Source: Pedobacter ghigonis (GTDB lineage: Bacteria > Bacteroidota > Bacteroidia > Sphingobacteriales > Sphingobacteriaceae). Taken from it: a stretch of 64,000 nucleotides of DNA. A model generated the notes under the pieces. The model was not told where the DNA came from. It was given only the letters and a program-made list of their open reading frames with translations, and did no database searches. Location of the stretch: NCBI RefSeq assembly GCF_903166585.1, contig NZ_CAESCM010000001.1, positions 186,001 through 250,000 on the forward strand, given 5' to 3'. This document shows positions 54,291-63,455 of this stretch, piece after piece (within the stretch, counting starts at the first letter, position 1; every line of letters begins with the position of its first letter). The position numbers were made by a program, and so were the translations under genes.

Positions 54291-55260
54291 ACATAAAATA
54301 AGTTTACAGATCAATCTTTCTCCCAGTGATTATCATTTGGTTAAACAGGTTTTACCTCATCAGCTAAAAATTTTAGCAGATCAGGTTGATGAAATTTTAC
54401 TTACAGTTGAATCAAAACCCAGTAAGGGCAGATTTTCAACAAATTGGGTGGAAAATGAAGCCGACCTCAAATCATTATTAGAAAACATATCGAAACAATA
54501 TACTGTACGTATTCTATATGTTGATTATGCTAAAGAAACCCAAAAAAAAGTAGCAAAATATTTTTTTGATAAGAAGCATATCCCGGAAAAAGACTTTAGA
54601 GGCGGTCCTTTTTATTGTTACTTTTTCGGTCTTTTTAATTGTAGCAATGATTTGATTTTTCATTTAGACGCTGATATATTTTTAGGAGGAAAAAGCAATT
54701 TATGGATCCAGGAAGCAGCAATGCTACTGGTTGGCCAGGAAGATTTGCTTTCAGTATCGCCATTACCCGGCCCGCCTTCAAAAAACCAAAATTTGATCGG
54801 GCAAAATATCCTAAAGAAATTTGACAACGAACCTTACAAATTCCAGCTGGATGGATTCAGTACACGCATTTTTATGCTGAAAAAATCAATGCTTCATCGT
54901 TTCAAGTTACGACTAAAAAAACCAGGCTTGAAAGATCAGCTAAAGGCTATTCTTTTTGGAAATTCTAACGCTGATTTACCTGAACATTTAATTAGCACAT
55001 TAATGCATCAAAAGAATCTAAAGAGAATAGATTTTTTAGGTTCAGTAAATGGCCTGTGGTCCTTGCATCCCCCCTACCGAACTACAGAATTTTATGCTAA
55101 CCTCCATATTCTCATTAAAAAAATTGAAGAAAATAACCTGCCTCTTTCGCAATATGGATTTTACGATATTGTTGATGATCTGGTGGATTGGTCTGAGCCA
55201 AGAAGAAAATTACAGCAAAAAAGGTGGTTTAAATTAAATTATTTATTCCAGGTTAGATGA
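54277..55260 (+). CDS. Putative GT-A glycosyltransferase
   Basis: 327 residues. LIFHLDADIFLGG near 125 is a clear DxD motif after CYFFGLFNCSND; DGFSTRIFMLKKSML follows. Start lacks the usual GT2 strand, but ISLQINLSPSDYHLV may serve. Related to a small family of capsule GT-A proteins. Overlaps the acyltransferase gene by 4 bases. Confidence 0.72.
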   Translation: MPYSKHKISLQINLSPSDYHLVKQVLPHQLKILADQVDEILLTVESKPSKGRFSTNWVENEADLKSLLENISKQYTVRILYVDYAKETQKKVAKYFFDKKHIPEKDFRGGPFYCYFFGLFNCSNDLIFHLDADIFLGGKSNLWIQEAAMLLVGQEDLLSVSPLPGPPSKNQNLIGQNILKKFDNEPYKFQLDGFSTRIFMLKKSMLHRFKLRLKKPGLKDQLKAILFGNSNADLPEHLISTLMHQKNLKRIDFLGSVNGLWSLHPPYRTTEFYANLHILIKKIEENNLPLSQYGFYDIVDDLVDWSEPRRKLQQKRWFKLNYLFQVR

Positions 55261-56459
55261 CGAATATTCTATCCGCCAGAAATACTAATTTAGAAGTTGT
55301 CAGGGGAATTGCAGCCTTTGCGGTGGTTATAGGGCATATTGTTGATAAATTACCCGAAATATCAAAACAAAAGAACCACCTCATTAACATGATTTCCAAT
55401 TGGGGAATCGAATCGGTCATTATCTTTTTTGTTTTATCAGGCCTCGTCATTCATTCATCTCTTGAAAAAAAACCACGAAGCGCCAAAAGATTTCTATATG
55501 AAAGATTAATTAGAATTTATCCAACATTATTAATTAGCATTTTACTTACTGTCTTGATTGATTTCTATATTTTCGGTAATGACCTCAACTATAAAAAAAT
55601 AATAGCTAACGTTATTCCTGTAAGTACACTTACCGGAAATATTTCGGCAGTTTATTGGCAAAGTAATCCTGTAATCTGGAGTTTAAGTTTCGAAATTTTC
55701 TTTTATTTCATCTTTGCTGTGTTTGTGATCAGGGATAAAAAGTATAGTTTTTTAAGGATTTGCATTTGGTTTGTTTTTGGCCTTGTCTCCCAGATACTCT
55801 ATTTTATACCGGTACAAAAATCCTTTTTATCCTATCTCATTGAGATGATGGCTTTCTCACCCATCTGGATTACTGGTTTCCTGATATGGGAATTTAATAA
55901 AAGATACACCGTTAATTTTGTAACAGCAATGCTTAGTTTGTCTTGTTTACCTTTAATTTCGAGATTACATCTTACTTCAGCATATTACGACCCTTGTAAA
56001 TTCTTACTTTTTGCAATCGTTAGCATCCCGCTATTTTCTTTTCTTAGTAAAGAAAAACAATATGGAAAAGAGAAAACAAAAAGTGATCTACAAATTAGAT
56101 TCGCGATAGCAATTATCTATTTAATTTCTTCTTCACTCCTCTTATTCGATAGCAGTTATGCTTTTACAATTAAGGTCCTGTACTGTACTCTGCCATGGCT
56201 CGCTCTATTATTCCATATTGGGATATTAAAAAAGGGCTTCATTGCGTTATATTTAAATTTGGTAAGGCCATTATTTTATCAGACAGGCAAAATTTCCTAT
56301 AGTTTATATCTCCTTCACTATCCTATACTGATGCTAATCTATTATACGTTATCCATATCCCTGGTTTTGAAAATTGGCATAATGTTAATAACGACATTGA
56401 TTTTTTGCTATATCTTGGAGAAATATATCCAGAAAGCAGTTAATCGAAATTTTCTATAG
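55257..56459 (+). CDS. OafA/YrhL-type O-acyltransferase
   Basis: 400 residues with about ten helices. NTNLEVVRGIAAFAVVIGHIVDKL carries the N-terminal R/H motif, VIWSLSFEIFFYFIFA the second, and GKISYSLYLLHYPILM the late family motif. Second acyltransferase-3 gene of the locus; two such genes suggest two distinct O-acyl decorations. Confidence 0.91.
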   Translation: MTNILSARNTNLEVVRGIAAFAVVIGHIVDKLPEISKQKNHLINMISNWGIESVIIFFVLSGLVIHSSLEKKPRSAKRFLYERLIRIYPTLLISILLTVLIDFYIFGNDLNYKKIIANVIPVSTLTGNISAVYWQSNPVIWSLSFEIFFYFIFAVFVIRDKKYSFLRICIWFVFGLVSQILYFIPVQKSFLSYLIEMMAFSPIWITGFLIWEFNKRYTVNFVTAMLSLSCLPLISRLHLTSAYYDPCKFLLFAIVSIPLFSFLSKEKQYGKEKTKSDLQIRFAIAIIYLISSSLLLFDSSYAFTIKVLYCTLPWLALLFHIGILKKGFIALYLNLVRPLFYQTGKISYSLYLLHYPILMLIYYTLSISLVLKIGIMLITTLIFCYILEKYIQKAVNRNFL

Positions 56460-56467
56460 ATAATCCC

Positions 56468-57763
56468 TTGAAAAAAGTCCTCATCATTTCTCCCTATTTT
56501 GTTCCTTCTAACGCTGCGGATATGCAACGGGTGAGGATGAGCGTTCCTTTTTACCGAGATTTTGATTGGGATGCGGAAATTGTGTGTGTTGCAGAACAAT
56601 ATACTGATGCTGTTTTCGATTACCTTTTAAATGATTCAGTTCCCCAAGATATTAAGATTCATAAAATAAGTGCTCTGCCCAAAAAGTTAACTTATAAAGT
56701 TGGATTGGGAAGTATTGCTTTAAGATCAATGTGGTTTTATAAGAGCTATGTTAATCGTTTACTTAAAAAAGAAAAATTCGACCTCATATTTTTCTCGACT
56801 ACACAATTTCCCGTTTGTGCTTTAGGCCCCTACTGGAAAAGAAAATTTGGCATCCCATACGTTATCGACATGCAGGACCCTTGGTTTACCAACTATTATG
56901 AAGACAAGCCAAAATACAAACGCCCAAAAAAATACTGGTTTTCTTATCGGTTAGATAAATATTTAGAACCTATTGCAATGAAATATGTTTCGGGTATTAT
57001 AGCTGTATCCGATGCATATATTGATGACCTGAGAACACGTTACCCACATTTGAAAACCATACCATCATCAACCATAACTTTTGGTGGTTTTAAAAAAGAT
57101 TTGGAAATAGCAATTAACAATAGCAACAACCTTGCCCTTGCCTTTGACAATAATCCCGAATTTAAACATATTGTCTATGTTGGACGGGGCGGTTTTGATA
57201 TGCAAAGAGCAGTAATGCTTTTACTGAAAGGATTTAAAGATGGATTAAAATCAAATCCTAATATTTTTGATAAGATTCGATTTCATTTTATTGGAACCAG
57301 TTATGCTCCATTGGGAAGTGGGCAAAAAATGCTTTTCACCATTGCAGAGAGACTTGGTTTGGCAAAATATGTTACAGAGCAAACTGACCGTATTTCATTC
57401 TATGAAAGCTTATATAATCTTCAATCAGCAGACGCGTTATTTATTCCAGGTCATGAAAAACCGGCTTATACGGCCTCTAAGATATATCCTTATATCATGA
57501 CTGAAAAACCAATATTAGCAATTTTTAATATGGAAAGTAGTGCCGCTCAATCTTTAATAGACTGCAAAGCAGGTGTTGTTGCTAATATCTTAGAGTTCAA
57601 ACAATCAGTAAAAAAGATAAGACACTTTCTAGGTGAAATTGCTGAAAGTAAATCTATTGAGTTGCAAACCGATTGGGTAGCGTTTGAAAAATACCGTGCA
57701 AAAGCTACAACTCAAAAACAATGCGATCTTTTCAATAAAAGCATAGCAAGACCAAATGTATAA
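56468..57763 (+). CDS. GT4-family glycosyltransferase
   Basis: 431 residues from a TTG start. GT-B: VLIISPYFVPSNAADMQRVRM at the N-end, YVIDMQDPWFTNYYEDK near 133 and, in the C-domain, HIVYVGRGGFDMQRAV followed by YTASKIYPYIMTEKPILAIF. Resembles WbuB/WcaL-like enzymes. A 96-base gap follows. Confidence 0.87.
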   Translation: MKKVLIISPYFVPSNAADMQRVRMSVPFYRDFDWDAEIVCVAEQYTDAVFDYLLNDSVPQDIKIHKISALPKKLTYKVGLGSIALRSMWFYKSYVNRLLKKEKFDLIFFSTTQFPVCALGPYWKRKFGIPYVIDMQDPWFTNYYEDKPKYKRPKKYWFSYRLDKYLEPIAMKYVSGIIAVSDAYIDDLRTRYPHLKTIPSSTITFGGFKKDLEIAINNSNNLALAFDNNPEFKHIVYVGRGGFDMQRAVMLLLKGFKDGLKSNPNIFDKIRFHFIGTSYAPLGSGQKMLFTIAERLGLAKYVTEQTDRISFYESLYNLQSADALFIPGHEKPAYTASKIYPYIMTEKPILAIFNMESSAAQSLIDCKAGVVANILEFKQSVKKIRHFLGEIAESKSIELQTDWVAFEKYRAKATTQKQCDLFNKSIARPNV

Positions 57764-57859
57764 TCGCTTAGATAAAGACAGCGCGTGGTATTCTGAATTA
57801 AATCCGCTGTCAGCTGAGAGTTATGAACCACATATGTTATACTGTATTCCCAACTGAAG

Positions 57860-59020
57860 TTGATTTTGAAGAAACTAGCTATAATTTTATCTCATCCAAT
57901 ACAATATTATTCACCCCTATTTCAACTTCTTGCTAAAAGTTGTGAACTAAAGGTATTCTATACAATCGGTAACAATGCAATTGAAAATGGGCATTTTGAT
58001 GAAGGATTTCAAAAGCATGTAATCTGGGATATTCCTCTGTTAAGCGGATATAATTACGAAATTGTTGAAAATAATGCCAAAGCTATTGGACATCATTTTT
58101 TTGGCATCAGAAATCCCGGTTTGATCAATATCCTTGAATTGTTTCAACCAAACGCTATACTGGTATATGGTTGGTCGTATGAAAGCCATTTGAAGTGCAT
58201 CAGATACTTTAGTGGAAAAATACCAATTTGGTTTAGAGGAGATTCAACATTATTAGACAGTAAACATTTACTAACAAAAATCGTCCGCAAACTTTTTTTA
58301 ACTTGGGTATATAAACATATAGATATCGCATTTTATGTTGGCGAAGCCAATAAAGCCTATTTCGAGGCCATGGGTTTTCCAAAGGAAAAATTAATTTGTG
58401 CACCACACGCGATAGATAATGATCGATTCGGGCAAATCAGGAGGGTTGAAGCGCTGGCACTTCGTAAATCACTCGGAATAGATGAAAATGAAATTCTAAT
58501 ACTTTTTGCAGGAAAATTTGAACATAAAAAAAATCCGAAATTATTACTTAACACATTTTTGCAAATAAATCAATTAAATGTACAGCTATTATTTATAGGA
58601 AATGGGGCACTCGAACAAGACTTAAGACAGTTAGCATCGACTTCTGTAGCGAAAAACAGAATTCATTTTATGGATTTTCAAAACCAAAATGTGATACCAG
58701 TCTTTTATCAGGCGTGCGACCTATTCTGTTTACCATCGCGTGGACCTGGAGAAACATGGGGTTTAGCTGTAAATGAGGCTATGGCTGCAGGGAAAGCTAT
58801 ACTTGTTTCCGATAAAGTTGGTTGCAGTAGTGATCTTGTACGAGAGGGCAAAAATGGATATACATTTGAATCTGAAAACGAAAACGAGCTTAAAAAAAAA
58901 CTCGAAATTATTTTAAAGCAGGACTTAAAAGAAATGGGAAATTATTCGCGCAAAACCATACAAAATTGGTCTATAGAAAGACAGGCAATCGCAATAACAA
59001 ACAGTTTGGAGAACAAATAG
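57860..59020 (+). CDS. GT4-family glycosyltransferase
   Basis: 386 residues from TTG 57,860. KLAIILSHPIQYYSPLF at the start is typical of a capsule GT4 subgroup; the donor site is PSRGPGETWGLAVNEAMAAGKAI near 290-312. A longer gap of 239 bases follows before the polymerase gene. Confidence 0.9.
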   Translation: MILKKLAIILSHPIQYYSPLFQLLAKSCELKVFYTIGNNAIENGHFDEGFQKHVIWDIPLLSGYNYEIVENNAKAIGHHFFGIRNPGLINILELFQPNAILVYGWSYESHLKCIRYFSGKIPIWFRGDSTLLDSKHLLTKIVRKLFLTWVYKHIDIAFYVGEANKAYFEAMGFPKEKLICAPHAIDNDRFGQIRRVEALALRKSLGIDENEILILFAGKFEHKKNPKLLLNTFLQINQLNVQLLFIGNGALEQDLRQLASTSVAKNRIHFMDFQNQNVIPVFYQACDLFCLPSRGPGETWGLAVNEAMAAGKAILVSDKVGCSSDLVREGKNGYTFESENENELKKKLEIILKQDLKEMGNYSRKTIQNWSIERQAIAITNSLENK

Positions 59021-59259
59021 AATAAAAAATTTCAGATTCGTTAAGAGATTTAGTTATAAATTTAAACTTCTGGAATCAGCCAATCTTATATCGGAACTTA
59101 ATGCTTCAGTGATTTTTGTTTTTCTAATTATATCGTTTTTTTATTGGTTTACCACCGGATAAAAATACATCAGGAATTCTAAGGAAATTATTGCCCATTT
59201 CGATTATGTTACCGGAATTTCAAATATTTGCAAAATTTTAAATAGATAGAATACGTTAA
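59021..59259 (+). other. 239-base gap with a possible very small membrane ORF
   Basis: A plus-strand frame of about 46 codons (59,022-59,162) ends in a hydrophobic helix (VIFVFLIISFFYWFTTG) before TAA but has no ATG, GTG or TTG at a fitting place. It could be a small single-helix protein with an unusual start, or a remnant. The rest shows nothing recognisable; a promoter for the genes that follow may lie here, but no perfect TAnnTTTG was found. Confidence 0.25.
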
Positions 59260-60654
59260 ATGGATAAATTTAAATCGATAGGAAATTCAGGGAAAATCTT
59301 ACTTTTTCTGTTGATACTATACTCAATTACCAGTCACAACCCTTTTCAAACTTTAATGGCTGTAATTGTTCCGTTTATCTTATTCTCTTGCCTATGGAAA
59401 AAAAATGAAGCACCATTTCTTTTTATGGGACTTATGTTGCAATGGTCTTCAGTTAATATCAAAGTATTTTATGCCAATTTTGAAGGAATTGATTTTGCAG
59501 AGACCTTTGATAATTATAAAAATATACAGGAAGCTTTCATGCTTGGAAATATTGGCTTGATTGCCGTTGCACTCGGCATTTATTTGATTATTAAAAACTA
59601 TGAACTTCCTGATGACGAATATAAGGTTCTGGCCTTATCGTACGATTCGAGAAGACTCATCCCCATTTACATCATCGTTACGCTGGTTTATCCTTTTATT
59701 TCGGAAGGCTCCTTCCGCTTTGGCGGGCTCCAACAGCCAATTTCTAAATTAGCTGATTTTAAATGGATGGTGTTTTTCATTTTCATGGTAAGTTGCTTAT
59801 ATACCAAACAGTTTAAGCTTTTTGCCATAATTGCAGTTGCTGAAGTGGTAATGAGTTTAACGGGATTCTTCTCTAGTTTTAAGGATTATTTTCTGGTTGT
59901 TTTTGGGGGTATTTTATTAATTTACAGTAAAGAGCTGAAATTCAAACAAGTTTTACCGCTTGCTGCAATTACTGTTTCATTAGTTTACATGATTATCATA
60001 TGGCAGTACGTAAAGCCAGAATATAGGAAGTATCTGTCAGGGGGGCAATTAAATCAAAATGTTATAAGAAGCACTGGTGAATCATTAAATAAACTCGGTG
60101 ATTTAGTTGGAAAAGTAGATCAGAACGCGATCGATATTGGCTTCAAACAAACTGTAGATAGATTAGCTTATATAGATTATTTATCTGCAACTATAGATTA
60201 TGTGCCAAGGGTTATTCCACATACCCATGGTCGTTTGTGGGGCGATGCCATTACAAGGGTCTTACAACCCCGCATTCTATTCCCCAATAAAGCTGCAATT
60301 GACGATTCTGAAACAACAAGAAAATATTCCGGAATATTTGTTGCCGGTACTGAACAGGGTACATCGATTAGTTTGGGCTATGTTACCGAAAATTATATCG
60401 ATTTCGGAGTCCCGGGAATGTTCATTAGCCTATTTATATACGGTCTATTAATTGGTGTTGTATATAAATATGTGATGACGAGTAGTCCAAATAAATTAAT
60501 TGGGACCGGAATGATCATCCCCTTGTTTATACTCATATATATGTTTGAATCTGCATTGAATAAACTAATTGGCGGCTTATTTATGTATCTCATTATCTAT
60601 GAATTGCTCCGTCGTTTTGCGTTAAAGAGACTATTAAAACAGATTGAAATCTAA
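59260..60654 (+). CDS. Wzy-like polysaccharide polymerase
   Basis: 464 residues with about eleven hydrophobic segments and a long periplasmic loop around 260-360, the Wzy layout. The loop includes DYLSATIDYVPRVIPHTHG and LFPNKAAIDDSE, similar to oligosaccharide-unit polymerases found next to Bacteroidota exosortases. It would join lipid-linked repeat units at the periplasmic face. It is followed within 3.3 kb by the exosortase gene, a neighbourhood I recall as described for a Pedobacter-type exosortase class (XrtY); this name was not checked. Confidence 0.82.
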   Translation: MDKFKSIGNSGKILLFLLILYSITSHNPFQTLMAVIVPFILFSCLWKKNEAPFLFMGLMLQWSSVNIKVFYANFEGIDFAETFDNYKNIQEAFMLGNIGLIAVALGIYLIIKNYELPDDEYKVLALSYDSRRLIPIYIIVTLVYPFISEGSFRFGGLQQPISKLADFKWMVFFIFMVSCLYTKQFKLFAIIAVAEVVMSLTGFFSSFKDYFLVVFGGILLIYSKELKFKQVLPLAAITVSLVYMIIIWQYVKPEYRKYLSGGQLNQNVIRSTGESLNKLGDLVGKVDQNAIDIGFKQTVDRLAYIDYLSATIDYVPRVIPHTHGRLWGDAITRVLQPRILFPNKAAIDDSETTRKYSGIFVAGTEQGTSISLGYVTENYIDFGVPGMFISLFIYGLLIGVVYKYVMTSSPNKLIGTGMIIPLFILIYMFESALNKLIGGLFMYLIIYELLRRFALKRLLKQIEI

Positions 60655-61866
60655 GTGAAAATCATTCACATTACAGCTTCCTATAAACCAGCCTACATTT
60701 ATGGAGGCCCCATACAAAGTGTTTCGAAATTATGTGAAGTTTTGGGGGATGGCACGCTTAAGGTTAATGATCTTGAGGTTTTGACTACGACTGCCAACGG
60801 CACAAATGAACTGGAAGTTAAAACTAATGTTCCAGTTTCGGTTGAAGGGGTAAAGGTAACTTATTTTAAACGGTGGACTAAAAATCACAGCCATTTTTCG
60901 CCGGGACTGTTGTTGAAGTTAAGGAAAGAAATTCTTTGCTATCAAGATAACAACAATTTGGGAAAGCCCAGACTCCACGCTCCAAACGCTAAACTCATTA
61001 TCCATATCCATGCCTGGTGGAATTTAGTTTCAGTACTAAGTTGTTTCGTTGCGCGGTGGTATGGTGTCCCCATTGTACTTTCACCCCGTGGGATGCTTAC
61101 TTCTTATACGCTTGGCAACCGGAATTCATTCTCCAAAAAAATAATCCATTTATTATTGGGTAAAAGATTGCTAAAATATTGCCACATCCATGCCACCAGC
61201 GAACAGGAGGAGGCCGATATTTTAAAAATTTTAAAGCCAAAAAGTATCAGGGTGATTCCTAATTTGGTTAACTTATCTTGTGAAACGCAAAACCCCGGTT
61301 CTTCGGTAGCAGGTAGTAAAGATCTTGCAGAGGATTCTTTCAAACTTATTTTTCTTTCCCGTATTGAAGAAAAAAAAGGGCTTGAGCTCTTATTTAAGGC
61401 TTTGGCAACAGTTGATATACCATGGAAGTTAACGATTGCCGGCTCAGGTGATGAAACCTATTTGCAAAGCCTGAAGGAGCTGACCAGGCAATTAAATCTA
61501 ACTCACAAAATTTCCTGGATCGGACAGGTAAATAACCAGGATAAGTACAAAATAATGGCCGCGCATGATTTGATGCTACTAACCTCTTACAATGAGAACT
61601 TCGCCAATGTGGTAGTAGAATGCCTGAGTGTTGGTACACCTGTGTTGCTTAGTGATCGGGTTGGCCTGGCTGAATATGTAAACAACAAGCAGCTGGGCTG
61701 GGTAACCCCATTAGAAATCGATGCGATTCAAAACGGTATCATTTCAGCCTTTCACAATATAGCTGGAAGGGCAAACATCAGAGATATAGCACCGCTTACG
61801 ATCCAACAGGATTTTAGTGATGATGCTTTGATTAAACGGTACATCGCACTGTATCAAACAGTATAA
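60655..61866 (+). CDS. GT4-family glycosyltransferase
   Basis: 403 residues, GTG start directly after the polymerase stop. GT-B: IIHITASYKPAYIYGGPIQS (glycine loop), VLSPRGMLTSYTLG near 140 and, in the C-domain, LIFLSRIEEKKGLELL plus SYNENFANVVVECLSVGTPVL as the donor signature. Confidence 0.92.
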   Translation: MKIIHITASYKPAYIYGGPIQSVSKLCEVLGDGTLKVNDLEVLTTTANGTNELEVKTNVPVSVEGVKVTYFKRWTKNHSHFSPGLLLKLRKEILCYQDNNNLGKPRLHAPNAKLIIHIHAWWNLVSVLSCFVARWYGVPIVLSPRGMLTSYTLGNRNSFSKKIIHLLLGKRLLKYCHIHATSEQEEADILKILKPKSIRVIPNLVNLSCETQNPGSSVAGSKDLAEDSFKLIFLSRIEEKKGLELLFKALATVDIPWKLTIAGSGDETYLQSLKELTRQLNLTHKISWIGQVNNQDKYKIMAAHDLMLLTSYNENFANVVVECLSVGTPVLLSDRVGLAEYVNNKQLGWVTPLEIDAIQNGIISAFHNIAGRANIRDIAPLTIQQDFSDDALIKRYIALYQTV

Positions 61867-61906
61867 ATTTCATCTTCAAACACCATTAGGCTGAAATAAC
61901 CCCTAC

Positions 61907-62755
61907 ATGAACAAAAATTTTAGCTTCATCATACTAACTTTTAATGAAGAAATTCATTTATCCAGACTATTGGAATCCATTAAGGGCCTGCATGCTCCTA
62001 CTTTCATTCTCGATAGTGGCAGCACTGATAATACCCTTAAAATTGCTGCAGATTACGGGGCGGAAGTAAAAAATAATGCCTTTATCAACCATCCGAAACA
62101 ATGGGATTTTGCACTCAAGAACTTTGATGTAAAAACTCCCTGGACAATAGGCCTGGATGCTGACCAAATCGTTACACCAGAACTTTTGCATCGGCTTCAA
62201 AAATTTAAAAATGATGACTTTGAACAAGTAAACGGCATCTATTTTAGCCGTAAAAATATTTTTCAGGGTAGCTGGATTCGTTATGGAGGGTTTTATCCCA
62301 TTTACCTGCTAAAAATGTTTCGAACCGGTGTCGGTTACTCCGATTTAAATGAAAATATGGATCATCGTTTTATTGTGCCGGGTAAAACTGTTATCTGGAA
62401 AGACGGGCACCTACTGGAAGAAAACCTGAAAGAAAACGACATTGACTTTTGGTTTAAAAAACATGAAAGATATAGCGATTTAATTGCAGAGGAAGAAATA
62501 GAACGGATGGACAACATCAGGATTCAAACCATAAAACCAAAACTATTTGGCAATCCGAACGAAAAAAAGGCCTGGTTTAAACGCCTTTGGTGGAAACTCC
62601 CGCTAGGGATTCGCCCTTACCTCTATTATGGCTATCGAATGATTTTTCAACTGGGAATTTTAGATAACAAAACAGCAAGGAAATTTCATTATCTCCAGGG
62701 GCTTTGGTTCAGAAAACTGGTGGATAAAAAAATCAATCAGCTAAAACATCGTTAA
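61907..62755 (+). CDS. GT2 glycosyltransferase, WaaE/KdtX-like
   Basis: 282 residues. FSFIILTFNEEIHLSRLLES, LDSGSTDNTLKIA and GLDADQIVTPELL mark the GT-A core of the WaaE/KdtX branch; VIWKDGHLLEEN and KHERYSDL are typical later segments. It precedes the exosortase gene by about 50 bases. Confidence 0.9.
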   Translation: MNKNFSFIILTFNEEIHLSRLLESIKGLHAPTFILDSGSTDNTLKIAADYGAEVKNNAFINHPKQWDFALKNFDVKTPWTIGLDADQIVTPELLHRLQKFKNDDFEQVNGIYFSRKNIFQGSWIRYGGFYPIYLLKMFRTGVGYSDLNENMDHRFIVPGKTVIWKDGHLLEENLKENDIDFWFKKHERYSDLIAEEEIERMDNIRIQTIKPKLFGNPNEKKAWFKRLWWKLPLGIRPYLYYGYRMIFQLGILDNKTARKFHYLQGLWFRKLVDKKINQLKHR

Positions 62756-62805
62756 TTCAGGATGATAAAGTTAATATCAAGTAAAAAAGAAAAGCTTTAC
62801 CTTTA

Positions 62806-63453
62806 TTGCAAAATATGCCCAGTGTTATGAACGAAATCCAGAATAAAGAAGCCAGGAAACAAGCCGATAGGAAAGCAATTACTTTTGTGGTGATGCTTTT
62901 TATCTTGTACATATTATTCAGCCAGGGTAATCTATTCATGAACAGCGTCATGACACCCGGCGGCACTTATTATAATGCATTCATAGCTGAGCATTTTGAT
63001 TACATTCAAGGGCTTAAAACCGCGCTAATTATACCTGCAGTATGGATCATTAAACTATTCGGTTTTTATGCAATTCACAATGAATCGGACGTAATGGTGG
63101 TAGCAGGGCCATATCTGCGGATCAATTATTCCTGCCTTGGCCTTGGAGTAATGAGCTTCTTAACCGCATTTGTTTTGGCTTTTCCAGCCTCATGGAAATC
63201 AACATTTAAAATGTTGGTTATTGGATTGGTAACTATTTACCTTTTAAACATTTGCAGAATTGCAGGCTTGGGTGTATTGCTCGGTTTTTTTCAATCGCAA
63301 AGACAGAATTTCACCTATCACCACGAGATCTTTAATATTATTGTTTACATCTGTATTTTTACTCAGCTCTATTTCTGGATTAAAAAAAATACGAAAGGGG
63401 TAGCAAAAATAAAAACAGCTGTAGACGCTCCATCCGAATCACATTCATTTTGA
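62806..63453 (+). CDS. Exosortase-family transpeptidase
   Basis: 215 residues if started at TTG 62,806; ATG 62,815 or 62,827 are alternatives with the same domain. About six membrane helices. The three catalytic residues of exosortases are in place: Cys110 in RINYSCLGLG, Arg151 in LNICRIAG and His172/His173 in TYHHEIFN (numbered from the TTG). Exosortases cut C-terminal sorting signals of secreted proteins at the periplasmic face, and may join the protein to another molecule. Its likely substrates here are the four small proteins at 21,373-23,872. The SGL-like context after the cysteine is LGL rather than the SGLRS of the PEP-CTERM enzymes, so it belongs to a diverged Bacteroidota class. Confidence 0.88.
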   Translation: MQNMPSVMNEIQNKEARKQADRKAITFVVMLFILYILFSQGNLFMNSVMTPGGTYYNAFIAEHFDYIQGLKTALIIPAVWIIKLFGFYAIHNESDVMVVAGPYLRINYSCLGLGVMSFLTAFVLAFPASWKSTFKMLVIGLVTIYLLNICRIAGLGVLLGFFQSQRQNFTYHHEIFNIIVYICIFTQLYFWIKKNTKGVAKIKTAVDAPSESHSF

Positions 63454-63455
63454 TT

